NCBI GenBank assembly: GCA_965262015.1
Contig: OZ253494.1
Coordinates: 1,550,001-1,614,000, forward strand
Direction: 5' to 3'
Length of the DNA stretch: 64,000 nt
Origin: G965262015 sp965262015
Lineage (GTDB): Bacteria; Spirochaetota; Leptospiria; Turneriellales; CBDBES01
Below, one piece after another: positions 34,360 to 44,653 of the stretch. The notes below the pieces were generated by a model. That model searched no databases and was not told the origin of the DNA. It saw only the letters and a program-made list of their open reading frames with translations. A program made the position numbers and the translations under genes. Every line of letters begins with the position of its first letter. The stretch's first letter is position 1.

Positions 34360-35484
34360 TTACCTTTGAATTAGCAACAAAGAGTCTGGAGGCAACCCAA
34401 CATTAATGGGTGACGTAGTTATCTCTTCTAATGTATGGACATTATATATACGAATCCCAGGATCAGTTATACTACGATCTGCAACATAGAGTTTATTATC
34501 ATAAACTAACATGCCTGAAGAACTAGAGCTGAGAGAACCCTCAATAACTAGTGCACCAACTGCCTTAGTGGTAGGGTTGAATGCTTTAATCTGATACTGA
34601 AAACTTGGAAGAGCACCTAATAAAAAACCTAGAGTGTCATTTACAATAATAAAGGAATTAATGGAAATTAAGCCAGCCGTTTCTTCGGATATCAACATTG
34701 TAGGGATACCTGCTGTTTCGTTGGCTTGAATAGGTATCTCTACAATACCATCACCTTCATGGGAAGTCATGCCATACATATCATTTACACTGATAAATAA
34801 ACTCTGTTTATGTGGTATGATTGGAGACAGAGGACTAGAATCTAATTCAACAAATAATGTTAATTTATCTGTTATTTTGTTGAACTGGGCAATTTTCCCT
34901 ATACCACGACTGTTGAAGAACATTGTGTTATCCAAAAAACCTAGTGAGATAAGGATATTATCCCCTTGCGTATAGAGATCTGAAGCCTCGGGAATCCCAT
35001 CTGCATCTACTAAATCTGGTGGAAAGTCAACCTTGCGAATATACTTACCATTTGTACTATCATGTATTCCTAGGAAAGCCCTATCGTGTAAGCTTACAAC
35101 TAGCTCATTTGCTTTCCCTTTAACAATATCACTGGGGTTAGTATTTGGCCCTACACTCTCTTCGTAAATAGCTTCCAAGGTTGTTTTATCTAAACGAAGA
35201 ATGGAATCCTTTCCCAAACGGCTAATTACTAGAGGATCACTATCTCCATAAGTTAATACATGATCTTGATGTGGTTGGATAAAGTTTGTACATACCTGAT
35301 TAGTATCATCCAAATCAATCAGGGATAAGCCACCCATATCATAATCTGTTGTACCAACAAGTAGACAATTTTTACATGTGTTTTGCGGACACTTCTTTTC
35401 TGGATTATTGTTCTCATTAGAGCAGTGTGTTATTACAGCGATACATAAGAATATGCTTATGCTCCATAGTTTTATTTTATACAT
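34360..35484 (-). CDS. Beta-propeller lipoprotein (YncE-like) of the cobalamin locus
   Basis: 374 residues from the ATG at 35484, fixed by an AAGGAGGT 6-7 bp upstream. The lipoprotein signal IFLCIAVITHCSNE has its lipobox Cys at residue 21. The rest is a seven-bladed-propeller-like repeat (GGLSLIDLDD, KLYVADRSITDPGIRIYNV). Such YncE/DUF-type surface lipoproteins accompany TonB receptors and help bind the ligand. It lies 40 bp downstream of the receptor gene behind the riboswitch, so a cobalamin-related role is a good inference. Confidence 0.75.
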   Translation of the reverse strand: MYKIKLWSISIFLCIAVITHCSNENNNPEKKCPQNTCKNCLLVGTTDYDMGGLSLIDLDDTNQVCTNFIQPHQDHVLTYGDSDPLVISRLGKDSILRLDKTTLEAIYEESVGPNTNPSDIVKGKANELVVSLHDRAFLGIHDSTNGKYIRKVDFPPDLVDADGIPEASDLYTQGDNILISLGFLDNTMFFNSRGIGKIAQFNKITDKLTLFVELDSSPLSPIIPHKQSLFISVNDMYGMTSHEGDGIVEIPIQANETAGIPTMLISEETAGLISINSFIIVNDTLGFLLGALPSFQYQIKAFNPTTKAVGALVIEGSLSSSSSGMLVYDNKLYVADRSITDPGIRIYNVHTLEEITTSPINVGLPPDSLLLIQR

Positions 35485-35524
35485 TTGTAACCTCCTTAAA
35501 GTTTGCATGTAATTAAATGACAAA

Positions 35525-37546
35525 TTAACCAACTCCCCACTTTTTTTGAAAGTGTATGGTATAATGAATCCCAGGTAATGGATAACCAAGTCGATCTTGT
35601 GCTTGGTTATTTAGAATATTGGCTATGGTAAAACTCATTTTCACTTGTTTTTTAGGTAATTGGTAGTGAATACCAATATCTAGACGAAAACGTGAGAGAA
35701 CAAATGAAGCATCGCTATTAAATCTGTCTCGAAATAGGGAAGATAGTAGTAAGGTGTTAATAAATAGTTTGGTAGAGAGATTACCCATCTCGGTATAAGT
35801 AGTAAATTTATATTTAGGACGAAAAGGTAGGGCTTTATTTTTATAGAAGGCAATGATCCCCTTGTCGATTGCATCCAAGAAGGAAAAGGATATGGCAGTG
35901 TAAAAGTAGTTTAACCAGCTCAAAGATGATGTAATATTTACACCTCTGGTAAAAGTAGCACTCACATTTTCTGCTTTTAAGAAACGGTTGGATATAAATA
36001 TAAAAGAAATAAGATTTTCACCCTTTTGTTCAAAAAATTGCAATTCTTGTTTCCATTGAATCTCTCTTACTATGATATTTTTTTTTACTCCCGCCATGTA
36101 TGTTAAACTAGACTCTTTGACTAAATCTACATTAGGCAATGTAAAGTTTCCATTGCCATATTTTTCTGTAATATTAGGAGCACGGGCAGAACGTGAGATC
36201 ATGGTATAGATTTCTAGAGGACGGTTAATATTTTCCTGAAGTTGTTTTATTTTCCATAGCTTGCCAATAATTTGTAGGGGGTATATACTTAGTAAACCCG
36301 ACAAGGCAAAGAGAAACTCGGATGATGTTGATGGTATTTTATTTACTAGTTGCGTGTTTACTAGATCAGCTTGTGGACGATCGTATATGTGATTCCCTTT
36401 AGCGGTAAAAGCTGTTCTAGCAACATGCATTAGGGGACGGTATTCTAATGTGGTTCCTATATCTGTTGTTAGCCTTTGGGCAAAAGGTGCGTAGACATTA
36501 TTGTCTAAAGACCGATACATAATATTAGCGTAAGTGTTGGCGTTTTGGGATATTTGTATTTGATCATCAAAAAAGTACAAACGTAATTCTGTTCCACCTG
36601 TGATGTTCCATAGTAATCTTTTTTGTTCAGGAATACGAATAAATTCTTTTTTAGGGTCGGTTAAGAAAGTATAACTATTCTGCCCCGAAATATAATTTTT
36701 CAGGCGGATACCAATTGCAGAGTGGGCCAACCATGTCGTATGTATTACGTTTACCAAAACTCGATGTATTGTATGTCGTACGTTATCAATGGTATGTGAG
36801 GCAGTGCCAGGGATACCTCGGTGATTATATAAATAATTAGTAAAAAAATTAATTACGTGATTTGGAGTTTTGAGGTCAAAAAATCCTGAGTATTCTACAT
36901 TGCGATAGTCTTCATTTTGTCTAACCTCGTGCGTATCATCACTACTATTTAGTATAGTGGTGCCTCTATTATTAAGATATGCATAGTGGTTAGCTCCAAT
37001 GTTTACCTTAATATAATGTTTAGCGTTCGGTTGGACATAGCCAAAGCTAATAGATTGGTTTAATAAACTACTATATCTTTGTTTGAGGAATATATAAGGA
37101 GGGGTACCATGTGGTATGTGTTTGGGAATGATGTTAAAAGCACCGCCAATGTGCATACCACCTAAATGTGATGGGATATAAAAGGCATAAAGCTGTATTC
37201 TATCAAATAACTCTTTGGGCATGTCATCTAAACTCGTAGATTCTGCCAAGAAGCTATCTAGTAAAATACCATTAATATAAATACCAATTTGGTATCCACT
37301 AAACGAATTGATGTTAAGAGAACTAAAACTATTTTCACCTCCTAATCGTTGTACTGAAACAGAAGCTTGTTTACGAAAAACATCACTGATTTTGTCAGAA
37401 ACTTGATTCTCTTTTTTATTTAATGGGATGGCTGTGTAAGTACCAGGCACACCACCTGAACGCACAGATTCAATAATAATAGGCCTAGCATACAACAACC
37501 CAACTAAGGTCGCCAGAGTACAAGTAGACAAAACTACACGTAGCAT
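35525..37546 (-). CDS. btuB: TonB-dependent outer-membrane receptor, probably for cobalamin
   Basis: 673 residues: signal peptide (about 1-20), a plug domain (KISDVFRKQASVSVQRLGGE, then YINGILLDSF and HLGGMHIGGAFNIIPKH), then a long beta-barrel rich in Tyr and Asn ending IHYTIHFQKKW. The family imports scarce ligands with energy from TonB. The cobalamin riboswitch directly upstream points to vitamin B12. Shine-Dalgarno AGGGGGA precedes the ATG. No btuCDF or TonB gene is in this window. Confidence 0.82.
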   Translation of the reverse strand: MLRVVLSTCTLATLVGLLYARPIIIESVRSGGVPGTYTAIPLNKKENQVSDKISDVFRKQASVSVQRLGGENSFSSLNINSFSGYQIGIYINGILLDSFLAESTSLDDMPKELFDRIQLYAFYIPSHLGGMHIGGAFNIIPKHIPHGTPPYIFLKQRYSSLLNQSISFGYVQPNAKHYIKVNIGANHYAYLNNRGTTILNSSDDTHEVRQNEDYRNVEYSGFFDLKTPNHVINFFTNYLYNHRGIPGTASHTIDNVRHTIHRVLVNVIHTTWLAHSAIGIRLKNYISGQNSYTFLTDPKKEFIRIPEQKRLLWNITGGTELRLYFFDDQIQISQNANTYANIMYRSLDNNVYAPFAQRLTTDIGTTLEYRPLMHVARTAFTAKGNHIYDRPQADLVNTQLVNKIPSTSSEFLFALSGLLSIYPLQIIGKLWKIKQLQENINRPLEIYTMISRSARAPNITEKYGNGNFTLPNVDLVKESSLTYMAGVKKNIIVREIQWKQELQFFEQKGENLISFIFISNRFLKAENVSATFTRGVNITSSLSWLNYFYTAISFSFLDAIDKGIIAFYKNKALPFRPKYKFTTYTEMGNLSTKLFINTLLLSSLFRDRFNSDASFVLSRFRLDIGIHYQLPKKQVKMSFTIANILNNQAQDRLGYPLPGIHYTIHFQKKWGVG

Positions 37547-37552
37547 ATTTCC

Positions 37553-37745
37553 CCCTCGAGAATACCAAAATTTGTCTTCCGGCTTAGAGCAAGTACCTAA
37601 TCACCCGCCTTCCCATTACTTAGTAACAGTGGCATACCTGGGCTTTCGTTCTCAATACGGCTGCGGGGCAGCGAAGGATTCACACCTTTCTTCCAGTAAT
37701 TTCATCGTCAGCGTGATGAAAGAGCATAATACGGTCAAATGAATT
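37553..37745 (-). promoter_or_regulatory. Cobalamin riboswitch
   Basis: Read on the reverse strand, the leader of the receptor gene contains the B12-box landmarks in order: GGTGTGAATCCTTCGCTGCC then CCGCAGCCGT, AAGCCCAGGTATGCCACTG, and GCCGGAAGACAAATTTTGG. These match the conserved core of cobalamin riboswitches. With B12 present, it should reduce receptor expression. The region ends next to the Shine-Dalgarno, compatible with translational control. Confidence 0.9.
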
Positions 37746-37784
37746 TTTAGTCTATGTGTAGAACCATGGAGAGTCAGTACCAGC

Positions 37785-37990
37785 TCTGGACAGAAATAAA
37801 CCTAGCCTAGCCTGGTATCTTTATCTCATAAAAGACAGCAGATTCTGGTATCTTTATTTCATGAGCTATTTTGCAATAGCTCATATTCTCTAATAGATAC
37901 TTCCATATATATGTACCCGTTAGTCATTCTCCTTATTTTTCATTTTTTTAAGAAAAACAGCTTATGAGTATTGAAGCTGTCCATAGTTGC
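37785..37990 (-). mobile_element. Remnant of an IS30-like transposase 5' part, copy R1
   Basis: The reverse strand contains YLLENMSYCKIAHEIKIPES then AVFYEIKI, resembling the N-terminal helix-turn-helix of IS30 transposases (SYRKIAxELGRSxSTISREIK). Frame is broken before it. Ends at the common ttaagaaaaacagcttatga sequence. Three further copies flank GLUG genes. Confidence 0.45.
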
Positions 37991-38045
37991 ACACAACCAG
38001 TTACATAATTTCTTGACTATACACACCTACATTAGGTTCATGGTT

Positions 38046-38074
38046 CCTAAATAGGCAATGTATGCCTATTTAGG
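38046..38074 (+). promoter_or_regulatory. Leader hairpin overlapping the Shine-Dalgarno of GLUG gene 1
   Basis: A perfect 12-bp inverted repeat, CCTAAATAGGCA - ATGTA - TGCCTATTTAGG. The last three bases of the right arm are the start of AGGGGGA, 8 bp before the ATG. The stem could limit ribosome access (inference). Repeated identically at 60851-60879. Confidence 0.65.
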
Positions 38075-38085
38075 GGGACACAAAT

Positions 38086-40153
38086 ATGAAATACATAAAA
38101 AATACGAACACTACGTTAATGAATAGCGTCAATTGGCATGCAAGGTGGTCATTGGTTATATGCATGGGAGCTTTTATGACCTTTGGCATATTGTTGTCTA
38201 CGGGCTGTTCCACCACCGTGCAAAATGATCCTGGTAACAATAATAATCCTATATCCCCCCCCCCCCGATGATCCTGATGTAGATTGTCCTAAAAACACCT
38301 CTCGCCTTGCAGAGGCTTCTAAAAAAACTACAGACACCTGCATGCTTGATACCGATGGTGATGGTACCCCCAATTCCATTGATACGGATGATGACGGCGA
38401 CGGTGTACTTGATGATGTAGATGTAGATGATGACGACGATGGCTTGATCGAGATTCACGATCTTGATGAGCTAAGCAACATCCACTATAATCTTATCGGT
38501 ACTAGCTATAAAACCAGTGATAGTGGTGATGGTGACCAAACTGGTTGCGGTGGTACTGGTGAATTTGTTGGCGAACTTGCTAAGTGTAATGGTTATGAGC
38601 TAACCCAAGATCTTAATTTTGTAGTAATTGCGGGTGAAGGGAATTGGGAGCCCATCGGAGAGACAACCACTGTTTACAATGCTGTAACTTGCGATGATGG
38701 TTGTTTTAATGCTATTTTTGAGGGTAATGGTCACACTATTACAGGTATGGTTATTTCTAGTGCAAAGGTAAATAGTGTAACGGTAAGTGTAGGGATGTTT
38801 AGAGCTATCGGATCTAATGCCCAAATCCGTAATATAGGCCTGGTAGATAACCGCACAGTCTACACTGGAAGCTCTAGTGCTTATGTGGGAGGCTTAGTGG
38901 GTCTTCAGGATGGTGGAAGTATAACTGGAAGCTACGCTACGGGTACTGTAAACGGAGGTGATGGAAATGATAGAGTGGGAGGCTTAGTGGGTCTTCAGGA
39001 TGGTGGAAGTATAACTGGAAGCTACGCTACAGGTAATGTAAACGGTGGAGCTGGAGTTGATAATGCGGGAGGCTTGGTGGGTTCTCAATGGTCTGGAAGC
39101 ATAACCGCAAGCTACGCTACGGGTAGTGTAAACGGGGGTGATGGAGATGATGCTTATGTGGGAGGCTTGGTGGGTTCTCAATGGTCTGGAAGCATAACCG
39201 CAAGCTACGCTACGGGTATTGTAAACGGTGGAGCTGGAACTGATGATGTGGGAGGCTTGGTGGGGTACCAAAGAGGAAGCATAACTGCAAGCTACGCTAC
39301 AGGTATTGTAAACGGAGGTGATGGAACTGATGATGTGGGAGGCTTGGTGGGTTTTCAGTATAGTGGGAGCATAACTGCAAGCTACGCTACGGGTAGTGTA
39401 AACGGAGGAGCTGGATCTGATAATACGGGAGGCTTGGTGGGTTTTCAGGATAGTGGAAGCATAACTGGAAGCTACGCTAAGGGTACTGTAAACGGAGGTG
39501 ATGGAACTGATAATACGGGAGGCTTGGTGGGAGTTCAAAGTGGAGGAAGGATAACTGCAAGCTACGCTAAGGGTGGTGTAAACGGAGGAGCTGGAGCTGA
39601 TCATGTGGGAGGCTTGGTTGGAGAGCAATATGTTGGAAGCATAACTACGAGCTACGCTAAGGGTGGTGTAAACGGAGGTGATGATGATGATAATACGGGA
39701 GGCTTGGTGGGATACCAATTCGGAAGTATAACCGCAAGCTACGCTACGGGTACTGTAAACGGAGGTGATGATGATGATAATACGGGAGGCTTGGTGGGGC
39801 TAAAAGACAGTGGTGGAACCATAACTGCGAGTTATGGCTTTGGCACTGCAACTGAAGGAACGGATCATGGATATGGCACCCCTCCATCAAGTATAAGTAG
39901 TACAGGAACCGCAACGGATCGTGCTGCCATATTGATGTCAAGTAACGCTGGTATGTCATGGAATGTGGCTACTAAAAACACCCTAGGTGCCTGGGGCTTT
40001 GCCACTGGTAAAATCCCTGCCCTCAAGTACGCTGACTACGACGGTACTGATACTACTGGTACTACATTCTATTGCGACAATGTTATGCCTACACCTACAA
40101 CTGGAATTCCCATTCCTAACTGTGGTGAATTTATCCCTGGGCAGGGTAGGTAG
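38086..40153 (+). CDS. GLUG-repeat surface lipoprotein 1, out of frame at a poly-C tract
   Basis: The 5' frame (38086-38271) encodes a signal with lipobox-like LLSTGC and stops right after the C tract (ISPPPR-stop). The main frame from the tract to 40153 has Asp-rich thrombospondin type 3-like calcium repeats (DTDGDGTPNSIDTDDDGDGV), an alpha/beta spacer, then about eleven GLUG repeats (GGLVGxQxxGSITASYATG, about 30 residues each) expected to form a beta-solenoid, and a Cys-containing C-terminal cap (IPALKYADYDGT). With 12 C the two frames are disconnected; 11 or 14 C would join them into one protein of about 690 residues. Probable phase-variable adhesin, currently OFF. Confidence 0.8.
38255..38266 (+). 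repeat. Poly-C tract (12 C) in GLUG gene 1
   Basis: Twelve consecutive C between codons for ...NPIS and DDPDVD. Such long homopolymers slip during replication. Frame arithmetic: T plus 2+3n C leads into GAT GAT, so 11 or 14 C are ON and 12 is OFF. Confidence 0.85.
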
Positions 40154-40194
40154 AAGGTGGTGAAAGTGATTCATCACCTTCTGCTTAAGAACGT

Positions 40195-40580
40195 ATCTGC
40201 AGGGTTTTAAGGAATTGAGCGTTAGAGCTGAACAGAGCTGAAACAAGAGACATGGCTTAGCTATTATTTGCAAAATTTAGATTGGATTCCATATCTTTTT
40301 AGTGGAGTTGGTTTATACAACTAACTCCACTGTTCATGTCGATTGACCCTGTCCCTGTAAGATCAAGAAATTAGCATTGGCTCTGGGCAGAAATAGACCT
40401 GACCTAGTATCTTTATCTCATAAAAGACAGCAGATTCTGGTATCTTTATTTCATGAGCTATTTTGCAATAGCTCATATTCTCTAATAGATACTTCTATAT
40501 ATAAGTGCCCATTAATTATTCTCTTTATTTTTAATCTTTTTAAGAAAAACAGCTTATGAGTATTGAAGCTGTCCATAGTT
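40195..40580. repeat. Intergenic repeat with IS30-like remnant, copy R2
   Basis: Shared with 63350-63720 over most of its length. It contains an inverted repeat AGTGGAGTT...AACTCCACT (40301-40331), a gaccctgtccctgtaagatc segment, and on the reverse strand the transposase scrap NMSYCKIAHEIKIPESAVFY (about 40400-40480). No T-run follows the hairpin, so it is not a standard terminator. Fills the gap between GLUG gene 1 and acnA. Confidence 0.6.
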
Positions 40581-40665
40581 TAACTTAACTTTCAAAATTG
40601 GATTTTAGGTCATCTTGTTTTGTTTAGTTGACATAAGAAAACATTTTGTAAAAATTGCTGGTATT

Positions 40666-43338
40666 ATGCAGATAAACCAATTTAATACACTAAAAACGTA
40701 TAGCTTTGAAGGCAAACTGTATCATTATCATAGCTTAGCTGTCTTAGAAAAACAATTTAGCCAGATAGGTCGTTTCCCTTATTCTATTAAAATACTCTTG
40801 GAAGCAGTTTTGAGACAGATAGATAATAAGGTGATCACTGCCCAGGACCTAGAAAATATGCTAAAATATAATCCTAAGGATGTAACAGATCAAGAAATAC
40901 CTTTTAAACCTGCTCGTGTCTTGATGCAAGATTTTACAGGAGTTCCTGGAATCGTCGATCTGGCTACTATGCGAGATACCATTAACAAGTTTGGCGGGGA
41001 TCCAAATAAAATCAATCCTATTTTACCCGTTGATCTGGTGATTGATCACTCTGTCCAAGTGGATCAATCTGATACGATAAATGCATTAACAAATAATACA
41101 AAAAAAGAATTTGATCGTAATCAAGAACGTTATGAGTTTTTACGTTGGGGATCTGAGGCATTTTCTAATTTAAGAGTAATCCCGCCAGCTACAGGAATTG
41201 TACATCAGGTTAATTTAGAGTATCTAGCTAGTGTGGTATGTAGTAGAAAAGAAGGTGATAAAACCTTTCTTTTTCCTGATTCTTTAGTGGGTACTGATTC
41301 GCACACTACCATGATTAATGGCTTAGGTGTTTTAGGATGGGGTGTTGGAGGCATAGAGGCTGAAGCTGTTATGCTAGGTCAACCAATCTATATGTTAATG
41401 CCAGAAGTAGTTGGATTTAAGTTGGTGGGTAAATTACCCAGCGGAACAACCGCAACAGATCTAGTATTGACTATTACACAAAAACTAAGACAAGCGGGTG
41501 TGGTAGGTAAATTTGTAGAATTTTTTGGTCCTGCACTTAAAAGTCTTAGTCTACCTGATAGGGCTACTATTGCAAATATGGCACCCGAATATGGTGCAAC
41601 AATGGGTTTCTTCCCCATTGATCAAATTACTGTAGATTATCTAAAACTAACTAATCGCCCTGCGGATATAGTACATTTGGCGGAAGTATATGCGAAAGAG
41701 CAAAATCTCTTTTGTACTCCTGATAGTGCTGATGTAGATTATAGCAAGGTATTAGAATTAGATATTAGTTCTGTTGAGCCGTCCCTAGCAGGACCTAAAC
41801 GACCACAAGATAAAATCCTATTATCAGAGATGTATTCTAATTTCCAAAATACTTTAGGCTCATTTGGCAAACAGGAAAGTACAAAGATACCTATAAATCT
41901 TAATAACCATTCCATGGATTTACATGATGGCTCTGTTGTAATTGCAGCCATTACTAGTTGCACGAATACCTCAAATCCTTCTGTAATGATCGCAGCGGGC
42001 ATACTCGCTAACAAGGCCATTCAAAAAGGTCTTACAGTTAGTTCACATGTTAAGACTAGTCTGGCACCTGGTTCTAGGGTAGTTACTGGCTATCTAGATA
42101 AGTTAAATTTAACAGAAAGTTTAAATCAGTTAGGTTTTTATACAGTTGGGTATGGCTGTACAACATGTATTGGTAATAGCGGACCAATTGCAAGCGAGAT
42201 ATCAGAAGCCGTACGTAATAATAATTTACTGGCTGTATCGGTTTTGTCGGGTAATCGTAACTTTGAAGGTAGAATCCACCAAGATGTTAAAGCCAATTAT
42301 CTAGCTTCCCCACCTTTAGTAGTAGCGTATGCTATTGCTGGTACCGTTAATATAGACCTCTTAAAAGATCCATTGGGCATGGACCAAGATAATGCGCCAG
42401 TATACTTAAAAGATATATGGCCTTCTGATGAAGAAGTTCAAAGTGCTTATAAACAGGCTATGGATCCTGCCCTTTTCCAACAGCAATATGCTTCTGTTTT
42501 TTCAGGAAATAAAGAATGGAATCAAATTCAGATTCAATCCCAAGATCTATACCAATGGAAACAGATTTCCACCTACATACGTAAGCCTAGCTTTTTTGAT
42601 GAAATGGAGTTAGATGTGCCTGCTATTAAGTCTATTCAGGATATGCGTGTTCTAGTAATTTTGGGGGATTCAGTAACTACGGATCATATATCTCCTGCGG
42701 GTGCTATTCAAGCAAATAGCCCTGCAGGAAAATGGCTACAAGAACAAGGTATTGACCCTCAAGATTTTAATACGTATGGTTCTAGACGAGGTAATCACGA
42801 GGTGATGATGCGAGGTACATTCGCCAATATACGACTTAGAAATAATATGTTAGATAATGTGGAAGGTGGCTATACATGTTATATTCCTGAAAATAAACAA
42901 ATGAGTATTTATGATGCAGCTATGGCATATAAAGACAATAAAACACCTCTTATTGTGATTGCAGGTAAAGAATATGGTACAGGCAGTTCACGTGACTGGG
43001 CAGCCAAAGGTACTTTTTTACTTGGTGTCAAAGTAGTTATTGCACAAAGTTTTGAACGTATACATAGAAGTAATCTAGTTGGTATGGGCATCCTGCCCTT
43101 GCAGTTTAAAGAAACTAATTGTATAGAAAAATACGATATCACTGGGAAAGAATTTTTTTCTCTACCCAACCTTAATACAAATATTGCTCCAAAGTGTGAA
43201 ATTACATTACATATGCGAAGAGAAGATGGAAGTGTGGTACAGATACCTAGTATTTTGCGTATTGAGTCTAGTGTAGAAATAGAGTATTATAAGAATGGTG
43301 GCATACTTAACACTGTACTTAGAAATCTAGCTGCTTAG
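40666..43338 (+). CDS. acnA: Aconitate hydratase A
   Basis: 890 residues from the ATG at 40666, the normal AcnA length; a longer frame adds 17 unlikely residues. Isomerises citrate to isocitrate in the TCA cycle with a [4Fe-4S] cluster. Cluster Cys are in AAITSCTNTSNPS and GYGCTTCIGNSGP; active-site segments include GTDSHTTMINGLG and the swivel-domain motif EYGTGSSRDWAAKG. The stop is immediately followed by the enolase ATG (no gap), so the two are surely cotranscribed and coupled. Confidence 0.96.
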   Translation: MQINQFNTLKTYSFEGKLYHYHSLAVLEKQFSQIGRFPYSIKILLEAVLRQIDNKVITAQDLENMLKYNPKDVTDQEIPFKPARVLMQDFTGVPGIVDLATMRDTINKFGGDPNKINPILPVDLVIDHSVQVDQSDTINALTNNTKKEFDRNQERYEFLRWGSEAFSNLRVIPPATGIVHQVNLEYLASVVCSRKEGDKTFLFPDSLVGTDSHTTMINGLGVLGWGVGGIEAEAVMLGQPIYMLMPEVVGFKLVGKLPSGTTATDLVLTITQKLRQAGVVGKFVEFFGPALKSLSLPDRATIANMAPEYGATMGFFPIDQITVDYLKLTNRPADIVHLAEVYAKEQNLFCTPDSADVDYSKVLELDISSVEPSLAGPKRPQDKILLSEMYSNFQNTLGSFGKQESTKIPINLNNHSMDLHDGSVVIAAITSCTNTSNPSVMIAAGILANKAIQKGLTVSSHVKTSLAPGSRVVTGYLDKLNLTESLNQLGFYTVGYGCTTCIGNSGPIASEISEAVRNNNLLAVSVLSGNRNFEGRIHQDVKANYLASPPLVVAYAIAGTVNIDLLKDPLGMDQDNAPVYLKDIWPSDEEVQSAYKQAMDPALFQQQYASVFSGNKEWNQIQIQSQDLYQWKQISTYIRKPSFFDEMELDVPAIKSIQDMRVLVILGDSVTTDHISPAGAIQANSPAGKWLQEQGIDPQDFNTYGSRRGNHEVMMRGTFANIRLRNNMLDNVEGGYTCYIPENKQMSIYDAAMAYKDNKTPLIVIAGKEYGTGSSRDWAAKGTFLLGVKVVIAQSFERIHRSNLVGMGILPLQFKETNCIEKYDITGKEFFSLPNLNTNIAPKCEITLHMRREDGSVVQIPSILRIESSVEIEYYKNGGILNTVLRNLAA

Positions 43339-44631
43339 ATGTCTAATATCATACAAGAGATATCTGCCCTTGAAGTTTTAGACTCTAAGGGCCATCCCAC
43401 AGTAGAAGCCTCTATACACCTAGAAAGTGGTATTTGTGGTAAGGCCATGGTACCTTCAGGTGCATCAACAGGTAAGCGAGAAGCAACAGAACTACGTGAT
43501 AATGATAATAAGCGTTATTTAGGTAAAGGTGTACAAAAGGCAGTTACAAATATAATAGAAATTATTCAACCTCATATTATAGGTATGCCTGTTACCAACC
43601 AGGTTATGCTAGATGATATTCTAATTGATCTGGATGGTACAGAGGATAAATCCAAACTAGGGGCAAATGCCATATTGGCGGTTTCTATGGCGATAGCACA
43701 TACGGCGGCTCACTCTTTGAGTATGCCTTTATTCCGTTACTTGGGCAATCCTTTTTCCTGTGTTTTACCAGTGCCATTTATGAATATTATTAATGGGGGG
43801 GCCCATGCAAACAACTCCTTAGATTTTCAAGAGTTTATGATTGTTCCTGTTGCCTTCTCCTCTTTTTCTGATAGTCTAAGGCAAGGGGTAGAAATTTTTC
43901 ACCATCTTAAGAGGATGTTAGAAGATGTAGGCATAAGTACTGCAGTAGGCGATGAAGGGGGTTTTGCTATTAATGTAAATAGTAATGAAGAAGCCTTGCA
44001 ATGGATTGTCAAAGCAATTGATTCTGCAAGATATTGCCCAGGAAAAGATACGTTTATTGCAATGGATGTTGCCTCATCTGAATTTTATCGTGATGGTTTT
44101 TATTATTTAGGGATAGATCAAAAGAAATATACAGCCACAGATATGGTTGAATTATACAAAAAATATACCAGTGAATATCCTATTATTTCTATTGAAGACG
44201 GGATGGCTGAAGATGATTGGGCAGGATGGGAGCTTCTTACAAAAGAATTGGGTAAAAAAATACAGTTAGTAGGTGATGATCTATTTGTTACAAATAAGAA
44301 AATCTTGTCTGAAGGTATTACAAAAGGTATTGCAAATAGTATTCTAGTGAAAGTTAATCAAATAGGAACTCTAACTGAAGCCATCGAGACAATACAAGTA
44401 GCTCACCATGCTAATTATACTTGTATGGTTTCACATCGCTCGGGAGAAACAGAGGATACCACGATTGCTGATCTATCTGTTGCTTATAATACTGGACAGA
44501 TTAAAACAGGTTCTTTATCTCGTACAGATAGAATAGCAAAATATAATCAACTTCTTAGAATAGAACAATCTCTTGGTAAACAGGCAAAATATGCAGGTAA
44601 CCAAATTACTAATAAATATTTAGCTCAGTAA
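43339..44631 (+). CDS. eno: Enolase
   Basis: 430 residues. Converts 2-phosphoglycerate to phosphoenolpyruvate. Visible: VPSGASTGKREATELRD, the Mg ligands within AMDVASSEFY, SIEDGMAEDDW and VGDDLFVTN, the catalytic Lys in ILVKVNQIGT, and the signature SHRSGETEDTTIADL. Starts one base after the acnA stop. An FtsB-like gene follows after 22 bp, an eno-ftsB order also known from Proteobacteria. Confidence 0.97.
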   Translation: MSNIIQEISALEVLDSKGHPTVEASIHLESGICGKAMVPSGASTGKREATELRDNDNKRYLGKGVQKAVTNIIEIIQPHIIGMPVTNQVMLDDILIDLDGTEDKSKLGANAILAVSMAIAHTAAHSLSMPLFRYLGNPFSCVLPVPFMNIINGGAHANNSLDFQEFMIVPVAFSSFSDSLRQGVEIFHHLKRMLEDVGISTAVGDEGGFAINVNSNEEALQWIVKAIDSARYCPGKDTFIAMDVASSEFYRDGFYYLGIDQKKYTATDMVELYKKYTSEYPIISIEDGMAEDDWAGWELLTKELGKKIQLVGDDLFVTNKKILSEGITKGIANSILVKVNQIGTLTEAIETIQVAHHANYTCMVSHRSGETEDTTIADLSVAYNTGQIKTGSLSRTDRIAKYNQLLRIEQSLGKQAKYAGNQITNKYLAQ

Positions 44632-44653
44632 TTAGGTTCAGATATTATTTAAG

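Noticed and set aside
40301..40331. Rho-independent terminator at the AGTGGAGTT/AACTCCACT hairpin
   Set aside because: No T-run follows on either strand, and the same hairpin at 63468 also lacks one; kept only as part of a repeat.
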